Of a stretch of DNA of 64,000 nucleotides, positions 47,001-58,315 are shown one piece after another. Location of the stretch: contig NC_091670.1 of NCBI RefSeq assembly GCF_042453785.1, positions 40,063,501 through 40,127,500 of the forward strand, in the 5' to 3' direction. The DNA is from Malus domestica. Lineage: Eukaryota; Streptophyta; Magnoliopsida; Rosales; Rosaceae. Below the pieces are notes generated by a model, which did not search any database, was not told the origin of the DNA, and saw only the letters and a list, made by a program, of their open reading frames with translations. Within the stretch, counting starts at the first letter, position 1. Every line of letters begins with the position of its first letter. The position numbers and the translations under genes are program-made.

Positions 47001-49450
47001 AAATACAGTCAGATGGGCAAAATATCTTCTAAAACCAGATGAGTAGCAGAAAACAAAATTGCTTACTGGGGACACTCCTGACAGCCACTTTGTAACAACT
47101 GCAATATCCTGCTGCCATTCATGATCTCGTTGCCAGCGGCTGGCATCACGTACGAGATTAGCTGGCCCCTAAACAGATAGATCAAATATAAACATTTAAT
47201 AATAGTTTTGTAAAAAAAATGTGGGAAAATTGGCCAAGATTATTGCAATTTAGCTGTTACTGGAAAAGCCACGTCAAAAGCTTGCAAGGGGAAGAGGTTA
47301 TATACATAAGAGAATTCAGTCCAGCAAGTGTAACTTACTTGAGAAGGCTGAGTCCAGATCGTTACTCTCCCATGGAAATTGGCAATTAGTAAGGCACGAG
47401 GGCAAGAAGTAGGGGACCATTCAATAAACTGAACAGAATCACGAGGAGAATCTGCAAAATATATTCAATGTGACTATCATGGTTAACAGAATTAGAACCA
47501 GTATTTAGGAAAGCAAAAGCAAAATATCAAAGGTCTTCCTAACCCAGCAACGAATGAAAAAGACATGCAAAGACATATGCCAACTGTCAGGAAATTTCTT
47601 CCAATATTTAGGGAATTGTCATCCAAATGAGATAGGATCTGAACACTTAAATGAACTAGCAGGTAATAACTATTTTACTGTGGATGCTAAAAAACAACTT
47701 TGTATGCAAGAGTTGCTTGGAAAGAAAAAGAAATTTGACATATGTAGATGTTCATGGCAAAATCATACTGTGCATCAAGCAAGGCCAAAGAGGATTATCA
47801 AGCCTTCATAGTTATCAAGCTATTCACTGAATAAGCTGCAGTGAAGAAAACTTGGGCAAAGAATCTAAAGAATCAAAGGTTCTTATAAAATCAAATAACT
47901 CATCTAAGTACCTGCATTCACATTGAACACTGCACACTCAGTTGGTCGCTCTGGGATCACGATATGTATGGGAATCCAAAAAGGTGCATTTGCATTAGAA
48001 CTACAGAAAAGTCGATAATAAGAAGAATTGTCATAACTGTATGCCAATGTAACTAATAACAAGGGAGAAAACAAAATAAAATACAGGCCAAACTTAAGCA
48101 AGGTTAACCCCCACCAACCAGGCTGCCTAGATTTTTAAACTCAAGTCATTCCTTGATTCTCCAATTGGACCTTATATGAAAGAAGGAAAAACGTTCTATT
48201 TTTAAAAGCCAGCTACAATTCTTAGACATTCTTGAGAGATTCATCCTTTTCTTTTCATAGTGCTTTCTGAGGTCCAACTAAACAAAAATAAATGGTAGGT
48301 TCCATAATCAAGCATATTGTCATAACAGAATAAATCCCACATTTCATGAGACTAAGAAAAAAGTGAGCATAAACAAGGAAAACCAACCTTGGAATTCTTG
48401 CACAAGTTTCGGATGCACAAGCGATGGCATTCAGCTTCCCACACCATGCAACAGCACTAGGAAACAATCAAAAAGGGTACACATAAAGCCAAATCTTCTG
48501 TATGTAACTTAAAACATAAATGTAAGATGTCCAGGGCAATTTAGCAGTGTCATGTTAATAAGGAAGTAATATATTTTCCAACTAGCTTTCCATTATGCTT
48601 CTCATTTTCAGATTTCTAGTTACCTTGGCCATAATGAAGCTGATAACCCCTACGCCTCTCACACTAAGGTGAGTAATTGTTATTAAAACTAACAACCGAA
48701 TTACGCAGTGTAGAGATGTGGTAAGTTGTCCAGTGTTGTCAGAATGAAGTAGCCACTATCCGGTACTCAAAATTCTTATGTCCACCTTTATTCACATCGT
48801 GGAAAGTTATCAACTGGCAACAGTTCATAGGGCAATGGCGTAACTAAATCAATAAAGACCTAAAATTTCGGTAATTACCAGCCATAGAATCCCCAATGTC
48901 AATACTTCTTTCTCCACATTTCAAAGTCAACAACTTTTCTCTCTTTCCCACCTCGGTATACACTATATAACAACAATTTCTTATTTCATTTCAGTAAATT
49001 CAGAATTTTTCTCAATGAACAAACAACTACAGAGCTCAAACACACAATTCTATTCATTTGATTCGTAATACCGCTTCAGAACAAAATTGTAAACACAATT
49101 CAATCAAATGCCCACCACCCCCACAAAAAAAAAAAAGATGCATAATTCAATGAAAAAAAAACTCAAAATTGAACTAATTGCAGCTGGAACATTAAAATAT
49201 ACCTAAAATTGCGACAAAGCTCGGGGACGCTCATCTTGTGCTGCAAATTGGACCTGGGCTGCTTGAGCCGGATACAGAAGACGGCGGCGGGGCTGGCGGC
49301 GTCTTCGTCCATGGGGTCGTCGGGCTTGTCCACCGGGTCTTCCTCTTCGATTTCCCCTCCTCCGATGCTCTCAACACTCCCAGTTTCGGGCTTATCGATC
49401 TCAAGGGAGTGAGCTACAGTCTCGTCGTCAGAGTCCTTCACTTGACTCAT
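41036..49450 (-). CDS. MED16: Mediator subunit 16 (MED16 / SFR6)
   Basis: Sixteen exons: 49450-49203, 48456-48388, 48000-47912, 47451-47339, 47168-47067, 46860-46770, 46648-46052, 45813-45195, 45108-45029, 44847-44765, 43969-43733, 43347-43176, 42820-42303, 42057-41881, 41648-41271, 41182-41036; 1,239 residues, close to Arabidopsis SFR6. MED16 is a Mediator tail subunit linking transcription factors to Pol II, needed in Arabidopsis for cold, iron and defence gene expression. The acidic N-terminus is followed by KMSVPELCRNFSAVAWCGK; a WD40-like beta-propeller region holds LLGAGPSGIMAADAIITDSG and FDPTRGGSVIAVVIVEG; the middle has WWSLLVGVDWWDAVGCTQSA and INTGTFPGTPAVRLIGDCHF. The C-terminus has two CxxC pairs (CIRC, CPMC) that could bind zinc. 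All introns are GT-AG. Confidence 0.95.
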
Positions 49451-49457
49451 TACCCCA

Positions 49458-49466
49458 AAACCCTAA
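49458..49466. promoter_or_regulatory. Telo-box near MED16 start
   Basis: AAACCCTAA lies 8 bp upstream of the MED16 ATG. This motif is enriched near starts of plant housekeeping genes; here it is only a motif match. Confidence 0.3.
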
Positions 49467-49574
49467 AAAATTATATATACAAGGAATCACAAAGCACAGA
49501 GAGAGAGAGAGAGACAGAAGATTGTGAGTGGCAGAAAGTCGTAATTGAAGGCGACAGAAATCACTGTGGAAAGC

Positions 49575-49605
<31 letters not shown>

Positions 49606-49835
49606 TAGTGGGGTTAGTGTGTATGTTTGAATATGTTGAGAGAGAGAGGAGAGAGAGGGGGACTGAATTGGGGGATTGGAATTGGATTTTGTTTTCTTTT
49701 TTGGATTTTGAGGGCAGGTTTGAGGCGATTTTGATTGATTTTTTTTTTTTTTTTTTTAGGGTTTTTGGGTGGCTGAGAAAGGCATGTGATCCCAAAAACC
49801 CAATTTCCAGGTGTTGGTGGTGTTGGATTTATTTT

Positions 49836-49983
49836 GGGGTGTGATATCCACACACCCTTTTTTACTTCTCTCACACCTTTTTTATTTTCAGCCGTCGGAT
49901 CGGATGAATTGAAGAAGATCAACGGACAGAAATTAACAAAAGGTGTGTGAAAAGTAAAAAGGGGTGTGTGGATAGCACACCCC
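49836..49983. mobile_element. hAT-like MITE upstream of MED16
   Basis: 148 bp with terminal inverted repeats of about 45 bp: left GGGGTGTGATATCCACACAC, right GTGTGTGGATAGCACACCCC. It is flanked by a perfect 8-bp duplication TTTATTTT at 49828-49835 and 49984-49991. An 8-bp duplication with short G/C-rich ends fits the hAT superfamily. The centre holds AGCCGTCGGATCGGATGAAT. It starts 386 bp upstream of the MED16 ATG. Confidence 0.88.
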
Positions 49984-50598
49984 TTTATTTTTATGGGTGT
50001 CACTGTCAACATCTTGTCTTCATTGTTTTTGTTGGCCTAAAGTTTTGGGAATTCCCTTGGCACACGGGGTTTTAGGGATTGAGCAAAAATTCCTGTAGTC
50101 AAATTCTTCAATTTGCATAATCAATTACGTCACTTATCTGATCATACAACGAATCAACACACAAATAATCACATTCAAGGCTCCTTGCTCCCACTAATCG
50201 AGTCTTTAGAGGGCATCTCACACGATATAATGTTCAAACCTACGACTTTCTCCAATACAAGAGTCCTACTTGTTGAATATGTGATCATATGAGTGACGTA
50301 TTTTGTAAGAAAAGAAAATGATCCCAAATACACGAACTAACAAAGGGAAAAATATGTTAGTGGATGGTCCAATGGTGAGTTAATGTCAAGCCATGTAACG
50401 TACTTGCTACTAAGCAGAATTTTAAAATTATTGGTTAATGAAAATTAAATATCGAAGGTTAGAAGGGCACATCCTACACACCATGCGTAGTTAGCAAAAT
50501 CGTGTATATAACTTGAACAAAATATTTTCTTAAAAAATGGGGAGGGAGTTGTCAACGGCAAATGGTATTTGTCCTTTCTTTCTTGGCCTGATTGGAAA

Positions 50599-50799
50599 GG
50601 AGGCAGATTCTCGGCCTCTCATTTTCCATGCCCTCCTGTGATCTTTTGTTTGTGTGGTCAAGTTTAAGTCACGTCAATATTTTATATTATTATTTATTTT
50701 TATCTTATTATCTGTATAAAAAATAATATAAAATATTGACGTGACTTAACCATGACCACACAAAACATAAGAGCAGGAGAGAGCAGAGAATTTGCCTCC
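50599..50799. mobile_element. Mutator-like MITE (family C, copy 2)
   Basis: 201 bp with arms of about 95 bp: left GGAGGCAGATTCTC to GTCAATATTTTATATTA, right the inverse ending GAATTTGCCTCC. The interior is shared with 2533-2752. Flanks GATTGGAAA and GATTGGGAAA look like a target duplication with one extra G. Confidence 0.75.
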
Positions 50800-51429
50800 G
50801 ATTGGGAAAGGAGGAGACATTGTTGTGCTGCTGACGTGCTTCTTTGTCTAACACTACTATTCTTATATGCTTTAATGTGTTTCAATTCAATCGACACTCG
50901 ATTGGAAATATATATATTTATTTTTTTGGTCAATTCGTTTGGATATTTTTTAAAATAATTTAAAAATGCTTTAAAAAAATATTTTTGGATTTCAAAACTA
51001 CTTGAAGTGTTTAGTACAGAAAGCATGATACTGACATTTTTACTAGATAGTGGTTCAAAAAACAATTTTACCGAAAATATTTTTAATCACATCAAAAGTA
51101 CTTCCAAACAAATCATATTTTTTTAAGCACGAAATCTTACCCTTCATGAAATAACATCGTTCAACACAATGAATTTTATCAGTCACAGCATGTTAAACTT
51201 CTCACGGCTATGTCATTTGACAACACAGACGGCTGAAGCAAAAAATCCATCAAGTCAAAGCAACTTTTGAAAATAATGCAGACATATATAGGTAATGGGA
51301 AGCATGAGCTTCCACTTTGAAAATGGGTTTGGACTCACTAAGACCACCACCAACATTCTCGCTAAACGTCGTTGTTTTGATATTTTAATGGAAAAATGCA
51401 TAGATCGCCAGCTTCTCTAAACCCAACGG

Positions 51430-51640
51430 GATCCTTCCGGATCATTTTGGTGAGAATTTTGAGAATTTATAAATCGTGTTCGTTTATTGTACATTATGCG
51501 ATTAATTTTTATCAAGTATTATTTGTGTTTAATTTTAAATAAAATTATTTTAAATATTTTTCTGACCGCATGATGTATAATGAACAGACACGATTCACAA
51601 ATCCTCAAGATCCTCACAAAGAAAATCCGGCGAGAATACA
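51430..51640. mobile_element. Mutator-like MITE (family A, copy 4)
   Basis: About 210 bp with paired arms AATCGTGTTCGTTTATTGTA and TATAATGAACAGACACGATT, ends GGGATCCTTCCGG and AAAATCCGGCGAG. Same interior as 21707-21916. No target duplication was identified. Confidence 0.65.
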
Positions 51641-51776
51641 ATGACACGAAGACATGGAGGTAAATTTGGGACGATGGAGTCACGACTAATAGCTGCGGCG
51701 ATGAAAATGGAGCCGATGAGATCTTGAAAGAACAAATTAAATTTGGGACGATTGACCAAAGAAATAAGAGTTATGG

Positions 51777-51937
51777 AAAAAAAAAACTAATGAAAAGAGC
51801 TTGACAACTTTGAGTTTAATGATAAGGACAAAATAAAGGATAAAATGAATAGTACCAGAATTAACTTTTTAGTGTAAAAATGTGGTTTTTCGTTAAAGTA
51901 AACAGTACCGGGAGCTTTTCGTTAAAGTTAAAAAAAA
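51777..51937 (+). mobile_element. MITE family B, copy 4
   Basis: About 160 bp from AAAACTAATGAAAAGAGC to TTTTCGTTAAAGTT, nearly the same as 53652-53805. A-rich flanks hide any target duplication. Confidence 0.7.
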
Positions 51938-53651
51938 AAAGGACCGATGAGATCCTCAGTATCTATGTTTTATATTGTAGTACGATGTGTTACAATGTGA
52001 ACGGCAACAAATATTATGCATTAAAAAACGAAAATGTAGCAGAAAAAAACACGCTAAATTGTATGGCATATATAACATCTCATTTTGATGTCTATATTTT
52101 GTGGTGGAAAAATCACCAGATGCATCAAATTATTCTCCAAGCTGACCGTTGAAAAATCGAACCCTAACAAGCGGCAGCAGACAAATCAAATGCAGCCGTA
52201 TACGTTGACAAATCACACACACGCTCATATTTATGTATGAATACAGATTCTTCAAGGGAAGGAATTCAAAAAATAGATATTAGTTGTGGAGTTCATTCAA
52301 CATTGAAATTTATCGATACGAATTACGTATTTTTCAAGTTGCACCTTATAGGGCATTTTAACAAAATATTAGTCAAATCAGAGTTGAAGACATTAACGAA
52401 CACTACATTCAAAAAAAAAAAATATTAAAATTTGATTGTGACAATTAAAGAGATAAATAGTTTCAGATTAGATTAATTTTTTGTAAAAATGATTTATGAA
52501 TTGAGACTTACAAAATAAACAATCTGTATCATTAAAGATCGATGTGACATGTGTATGTATATATATTTATCGAGGAAATAACTTGGTCTTGTTTGACAAC
52601 ATCCGTACTTTGTCGTAGTTGATGCCATTTGGAAGACTAATATATAAAATCTGTCTCCTTTAAGTGGAAACATACATCATGAAAAATACGACATACATAT
52701 TTTTCAAATGCATGGAACCACTTGAGTCCTTGACTTTGAAGTCGAGCACCCTTTAATTTCCCTTTGCATTCACATTGCATTTGGGCTTAAGATTATCTCT
52801 AGGACACTGAACCTGAGATTAAACTTAAATATAGGGCACGATTGACCTACAAAATATGAGAAGTCATCGTGAAATATGTAGATAAAAATATTGTAATCAA
52901 TATACGAAGTTTCTTTTGCATGCCTTAATAGTGATAAAATCTTGGTTAACACCACCATTAAATACTAAAATAAAAAAGCCGTGCATTTACATTTGAATTC
53001 CTTGGGTTCATACGAAAAATTATAGACTAGTTACATGTAGTGGCAGATCTAAGATTCAAACTTTGTAGCGTCTCAATGTTAAGGTTCAAGTTTTTTAGAT
53101 AAAAATAAAGCGCAAAGCACAAAAACAAAAATCAATTTATTTACTGAGTCATTTTCTCGAACATTTGGTGGTTTTGTTATTGTTAGCCAAATCATGTTAT
53201 CACATATCAACAAATATCAACATATATCACAGCAACCTGATCAACAAATATCAACATATATCGCACATTATTTGAATGGGATAAAAATGCACTGAGGCTA
53301 GAAAGAGAGAAAAAGGATTAATAATGGCACTGCTGCTGCGTGCTGTAAAGTGCCTTAATTAGTCTATTTTCATCTACTTATTTTGTTTGCTATATATTTA
53401 TGAGCTGTTTAATTATTCAAAACCATGACTCGAAGAAAGAATTATTATTTTCATGGACCAAAAAAAAATTGTTCAAAACTTGTGTAGCAAAAAGGAACAA
53501 TGAACTTATTCAACATTACTTGAAAGAAAATCATTTACCAAGTCATAAAAAAATACTCTTGAAAAAAATGAAAATAAATAAAGGTTGATTTAAATCGTTT
53601 GCTCGTAAGAGAAGAGAAAACTCTTGCGACTGTATATACCAATTTAATATT

Positions 53652-53805
53652 AGGAAAACTAATGAAAAGGGTTTGAAAACTTTGAGTTTTAATGATAAGG
53701 ACAAAATAAAAGGTAAAGTGAATAGTACCAGGATTGACTTTTCAGTGTAAAAATGTGGTTTTTCGTTAAAGTGAACAGTACCGAGTGCTTTTCGTTAAAG
53801 TTCCC
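53652..53805 (+). mobile_element. MITE family B, copy 5 (longest)
   Basis: 154 bp from AGGAAAACTAATGAAAAGGG to CGTTAAAGTTCCC. A perfect 9-bp duplication TTTAATATT stands at 53643-53651 and 53806-53814. Ends pair only loosely (about 18 bp). Confidence 0.85.
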
Positions 53806-54848
53806 TTTAATATTTTCTCTCATTACATAACATAATTTCTTGAATCAAGTGAAAAAAATGGGGCAAAAATATATTACTTTTATACTTATCTGAAATTTAA
53901 AAAAATACGTAACCGCCGAATAATCAAAATCAGTGTTCCAATGAAAGAGAGAAAAAATGAATAATGATGTCATTATGAGCAAAGAAAAAGGGAAAATGAT
54001 GTCATCCAATTGCCAACAGGGTCATGATTAATGATGCAATTTATGGAATTGGATTAGCTCCGAACTTTAGTCTTCGGAGTCTAAGGATCAAATCACCTGG
54101 GTCCGCTGATTGGTGTGTAAAAGAAATTGAGCCGTTGATTTTGTGTGGCGGGCCAGGAAAATGAGTTAATGGATACTATTTGATTAAATTTGTGTAGGTT
54201 AAATGAATTGATCTATAGGTTCCAGATCCGGAGTGGATCCAATTTCGCAATTTATGAGTAGACAAATAAACACACACACAGAGGGAAAGAAATTTGAGCA
54301 AAAAAAAAAAGAGGTAAGGAAGTAAAATGGTCGCTTTCAAGTTTTGAGCAGCAGCATTAACTCCGCCCGCCCAATTAAGAAAAACAGAAAACAGAGCACC
54401 TCCAGTGCCTCTACGACTCGTGATTTTTAAAACCAAGAGAGACGGGCACTAAAGCTTTCTCCTTTTCCATTTCCTTTCCTTTCCTTTTTTATATTACAAA
54501 GATTGAATCTTTCTCTCTCGCTCTCCATGGCTGCTGCCAGAAACAGATGCTAAAAGGATTCTGGACATCGAAACTTGATCAGTAGTCTGCAAATCCACCA
54601 GGTGGGGTTTTTTTTTCTTTCTTTTTTTTGTTGATTTTCTTGGTTGCAACTTTTGGAAGCTTAAGAAGTTTCATTATTTTTGGTGTTTTGAGGAAGTTTT
54701 TGAGATTTTTGGTTGTGAAATTTAGGATTTTGGCAACATGGGTCGGTCCAAATCTGATTAGGGAGGGCTCTATGATCGAAAGGGAGTTGTTTTCTGAAAA
54801 TTTGAGAGGACCCAGAAGGCAGAATTTGATTATTGTGGACAAATTAAT

Positions 54849-57537
54849 ATGAGTTGCAGCTGCTTCGGTGCTTCAGCTGCTTTCAGGAAAAGGGGTTCTG
54901 GTTCTGGTCGATTTGGCCGTGATCACGATGGTACGGACATGAATAAATTGTTCCACGCTCTTTGGTTTTGTTACTTTTTTACCTCCATACTTTGGTTTTT
55001 GTTCGTGTGAATCTGCTGGGCCATCATTGTTATGTGATTGATTGTTTGTTTTGTGTGTTGCATAGAGAATTTGCTGGAGAATACCAAGGCTTTCTCCTAC
55101 GACGAATTAAGATTGGCGACGGATAATTTCCATTCGAGTAATAAGATAGGGATAGGAGGTTTTGGAACTGTATACAAGGTACTCAGAATCTCAGATTATG
55201 CAGATATCTTGTAATTGGTTCTATTGGGAAGTTTGCACCATTTTTTGAGAATTCATGATATCTGTGGTTTGAATTATGTTGTTTTGTTTCCAATTTGTTG
55301 CAATGATCAATGAGTTGGCTCAAAACATCAAGCACTTAAAACCTGATAGCTGACACTGGGAATTGGGTTTGCGTTTTAAGAACGCTTCAAGTTCTATCCT
55401 TATGTTCTTCTAACACATAGATGCATTGTTTCGTATGGTGAAAACTCTCACCTGTAGTTCAAGATTTGAGAAGAAAAAAAAAAAAGGATTTTGTATCTTC
55501 CTTGTATTTTGTTTTTGCTTAGATCATGTGGTGATTAAGAATGCTAGCCACCAATTTGGATTGAATTCTGTGACTTTTCAAGACAGTTTCCAAGCTTTCC
55601 TTGCTGGTCTTAATTGGCTTTTTAACCAAAATGGTCCCTGAGATTTGCCTAACACCTCACTTTGATCCTTGAGATTTGGAATCAATAGAAGTGGTCCCTG
55701 AGATTGTCCACCATCAATTCAACCATTTTGTTCTCTCAGTGAAAAGTTATGTTAAATAAGGATCAAAATGACAAAATTACCATTAGTATAATAAATAATA
55801 GGCCAAAATGATTTGACAAAAATTGAGGGTATTTTTGTTATTTTATCCTTATTTTATGGAGATTTTTCATGAAAATGCCAAAATGATTGATTGTGAACAA
55901 ACTCACGGACCAATTCAATCGATTTCAAATCTTAGGGATCAAAGTAAGGGGTTATACAAATCTCAGGGACCATTTTAGCTAAAAAGCCATCTTAATTTTC
56001 AAGGGACAAACTATAATAGTGATTTTGCATTAATCAGAATACGTAGATGGTTTTCGTCCATGGCATTTCATATTATCTTTAGTTGTTTAGCTACGTTTTG
56101 CTAGGGGGTCCTGAAAAGTGGAAAGCATGTTGCTATCAAGACACTTGCTGCTCGGTCGAGGCAGGGAGTCCGTGAATTCTTAAACGAGATTAACGCTATC
56201 TCAAATGTCCGGCATCCAAACCTTGTTGAGTTGATAGGGTGCTGTGTTCAGGGAGCCGATCGAGTTTTGGTCTATGAATATGTTGAAAATAAAAGCCTTG
56301 ATCATGCACTATTAGGTAATTGGACAAATTCTTTAGCATGTAAAGAAAACTGAAGGTACATGTACAGAAGGATGGATTTATAAGTCTAATTTATTTTCCT
56401 TTTGCTTGTAGGTCCAACGAGTAGAACCATCCAACTGGATTGGGAAAAAAGATCGGCCATTTGCCTGGGTACTGCCAGGGGTCTTACGTATCTTCACGAA
56501 GAACTGGTGCCGCATATTGTACATAGAGATATCAAGGCTAGTAACATACTTTTAGACAGAGATTTTAACCCGAAAATTGGAGACTTTGGGTTGGCTAAAC
56601 TCTTCCCTGACAACATCACTCATATCAGCACAAGGATTGCAGGAACAACGTACGTTATTTCATATTTCTAGTTTATTGCTATTCATTATTTGACCTTCTA
56701 TTTTCCATGATTAATTCGGTTAGGAGATTATGTTACATTGTAACTATTTTCCTCGCTTAATTCAATCATTATAGAGAGTTTATGTGATAAGTGTGAGAAT
56801 ATAGCTGCTTATGATTTAGTTTCGGTTTTGCAGTGGTTATTTGGCACCAGAATATGCATTGGGAGGTCAGTTAACCCTCAAGGCCGACGTTTACAGTTTT
56901 GGCGTTCTTATTCTTGAAATAGTAAGCGGCAGAAGCAGTGCCAAGGAAAACTGGGGTGGGACAGAAAAGCTTCTGCTCGAATGGGTGCGTTGTTTATTTC
57001 CATTTTTCGACAAAACTCTTGGCATCATCAGATTCATTCCATTTTTTCCATGATCATATGCGCAGTTATATATTGCGATTTTTTTGTGCCTTCATAGCAG
57101 CTGAGTTCTTATAATTTTTTGTACCTGTTTCAGTTTCTATTTACGTTCTTTTCCATGATCATGCTCGCAGTCTTATTCCGCTTTCTTTTACAACTCTTTC
57201 GTTTCTTCACTAGGCATGGCAGCTCCATGAAGAAGGGAGACTATTGGAGCTAGCTGACCCGGAAATGGGAGAGTTTCCCGAGGAAGAAGTCCTTAGGTAC
57301 ATGAAGGTGGCATTTTTCTGCACCCAAGCAGCAGCAAGCCGAAGGCCAAAGATGAGCCAGGTTGTTGACATGCTCTCGAGAAACATCAGAATCAACGAGA
57401 AGCAACTTACAGCCCCGGGTTTCTTCAACAACGCAGAGAGCCTAAGCGGGCCTTCGAGTAAAAAATCAGGTTCCGAAACCACTACCTATCAGATGAGTTC
57501 TGTCCCCGACACCATAACCCAAGTAACACCTCGCTGA
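54849..57537 (+). CDS. Receptor-like cytoplasmic kinase (CRPK1/At1g16670-like)
   Basis: Six exons: 54849-54930, 55066-55178, 56105-56315, 56412-56649, 56834-56984, 57214-57537, encoding 372 residues. It has no signal peptide or transmembrane helix; the start MSCSCFG carries two Cys that could be palmitoylated. The Ser/Thr kinase domain has the glycine loop GIGGFG (56-61), catalytic Lys77 (VAIK), HRD at 173-175 in [12 protein letters not shown] at 193-195 and GYLAPEYA in the P+1 region, so it is a complete RD-type kinase. The Ser/Thr-rich tail after about residue 320 is probably disordered. Layout matches plant LRK10L/DUF26-related cytoplasmic kinases such as CRPK1, a cold-responsive kinase in Arabidopsis; the subgroup is inferred. 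Intron 2 contains a 373-bp MITE. Confidence 0.9.
55616..55988. mobile_element. Mutator-like MITE in kinase intron 2
   Basis: 373 bp with near-perfect 32-bp terminal inverted repeats: left GGCTTTTTAACCAAAATGGT, right (inverted) GGCTTTTTAGCTAAAATGGT, both continuing CCCTGAGATTTG. Flanks GTCTTAATT (55607-55615) and ATCTTAATT (55989-55997) agree at eight of nine. It lies wholly in intron 2 (55179-56104). Confidence 0.82.
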
Positions 57538-58315
57538 AGAACAAATGTAATTGCGATTCAAAGGAAGACGGTGAAATATCCACAACAAATCATTCAACAG
57601 TTCATACCATTGTTGTCGTTAACCTTTTTACACGTTTTTTTTCTTCTTCTTTTTATTAGGCCATGTTGAGTAGGGGTTATTTGAGATAATGAAAAGTACT
57701 TAATTTGTGTAGCCAGGATGACGGTTAATGTTAGCGGGAAATACTTACAGAATCAAACAAGAAGGAAGAAGATAGATATATAAGATGCTTTTGACCAAAG
57801 CAAGAATGTTGGATGCCATAATAGTTGGGTTACAGGTTTTTCATTTTTATTTTTTGAAATGGTGCTTCATATTTTTTTGTCTGAGAAAGTTTTGAGAAGC
57901 GTATTTGCAAAAAGCTATGGAAAATTTTGCACAATACAATATTCGTAAACTACAAAACTGAGTTTCCGAACTTAAAATGCAGAAACAAAAACACAATTTT
58001 GTACCCAACTTGACTAAATCCGTAAATATTTTAACAAGATAATCACATGTATCATGGTTGATGGAATCTACTAATTTAAATTCAAACTTTTATACCCGGG
58101 ACTTTTCTGTTTTCCTAATTCTGACCCAAAAAGACGCTGGCTCTGGTCCAAAAAAGTAATATTCATAAAATGTGTGTAAACAATGAAAATTCCAAATCCC
58201 AAGTATTACAATATTCTGATAAGCAGTAGCAAATGAATCCGGCGATACGTAGCCGATAGTTATTTAGAATCTCAAAAATGATAAAATCGATCAATAAAAT
58301 GCGGAAGGAATCAAA
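57538..58315. other. Convergent 3' regions of kinase and clathrin light chain
   Basis: Untranslated and spacer sequence between two convergent stop codons. No gene, RNA or repeat recognised. Confidence 0.5.

Larger units (their letters stand above)
49451..54848. other. Intergenic, divergent promoters and MITEs
   Basis: About 5.4 kb between divergent MED16 and kinase genes. Near MED16 are a telo-box, GA-rich tracts (49496-49660) in its probable leader, and a hAT-like MITE at 49836-49983. Further right lie MITEs at 50599-50799, 51430-51640, 51777-51937 and 53652-53805, an AT-rich hAT-like inverted repeat near 50935-51115, and short repeats of AACAAATATCAACATATATC near 53205-53265. A TATA-like TTTATATTA at about 54487 may serve the kinase. 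No other gene is recognised. Confidence 0.6.

Noticed and set aside
49487-49844. Overlapping frames with Arg/Glu or Leu/Ser runs
   Set aside because: Translations of (GA)n tracts in the MED16 leader.
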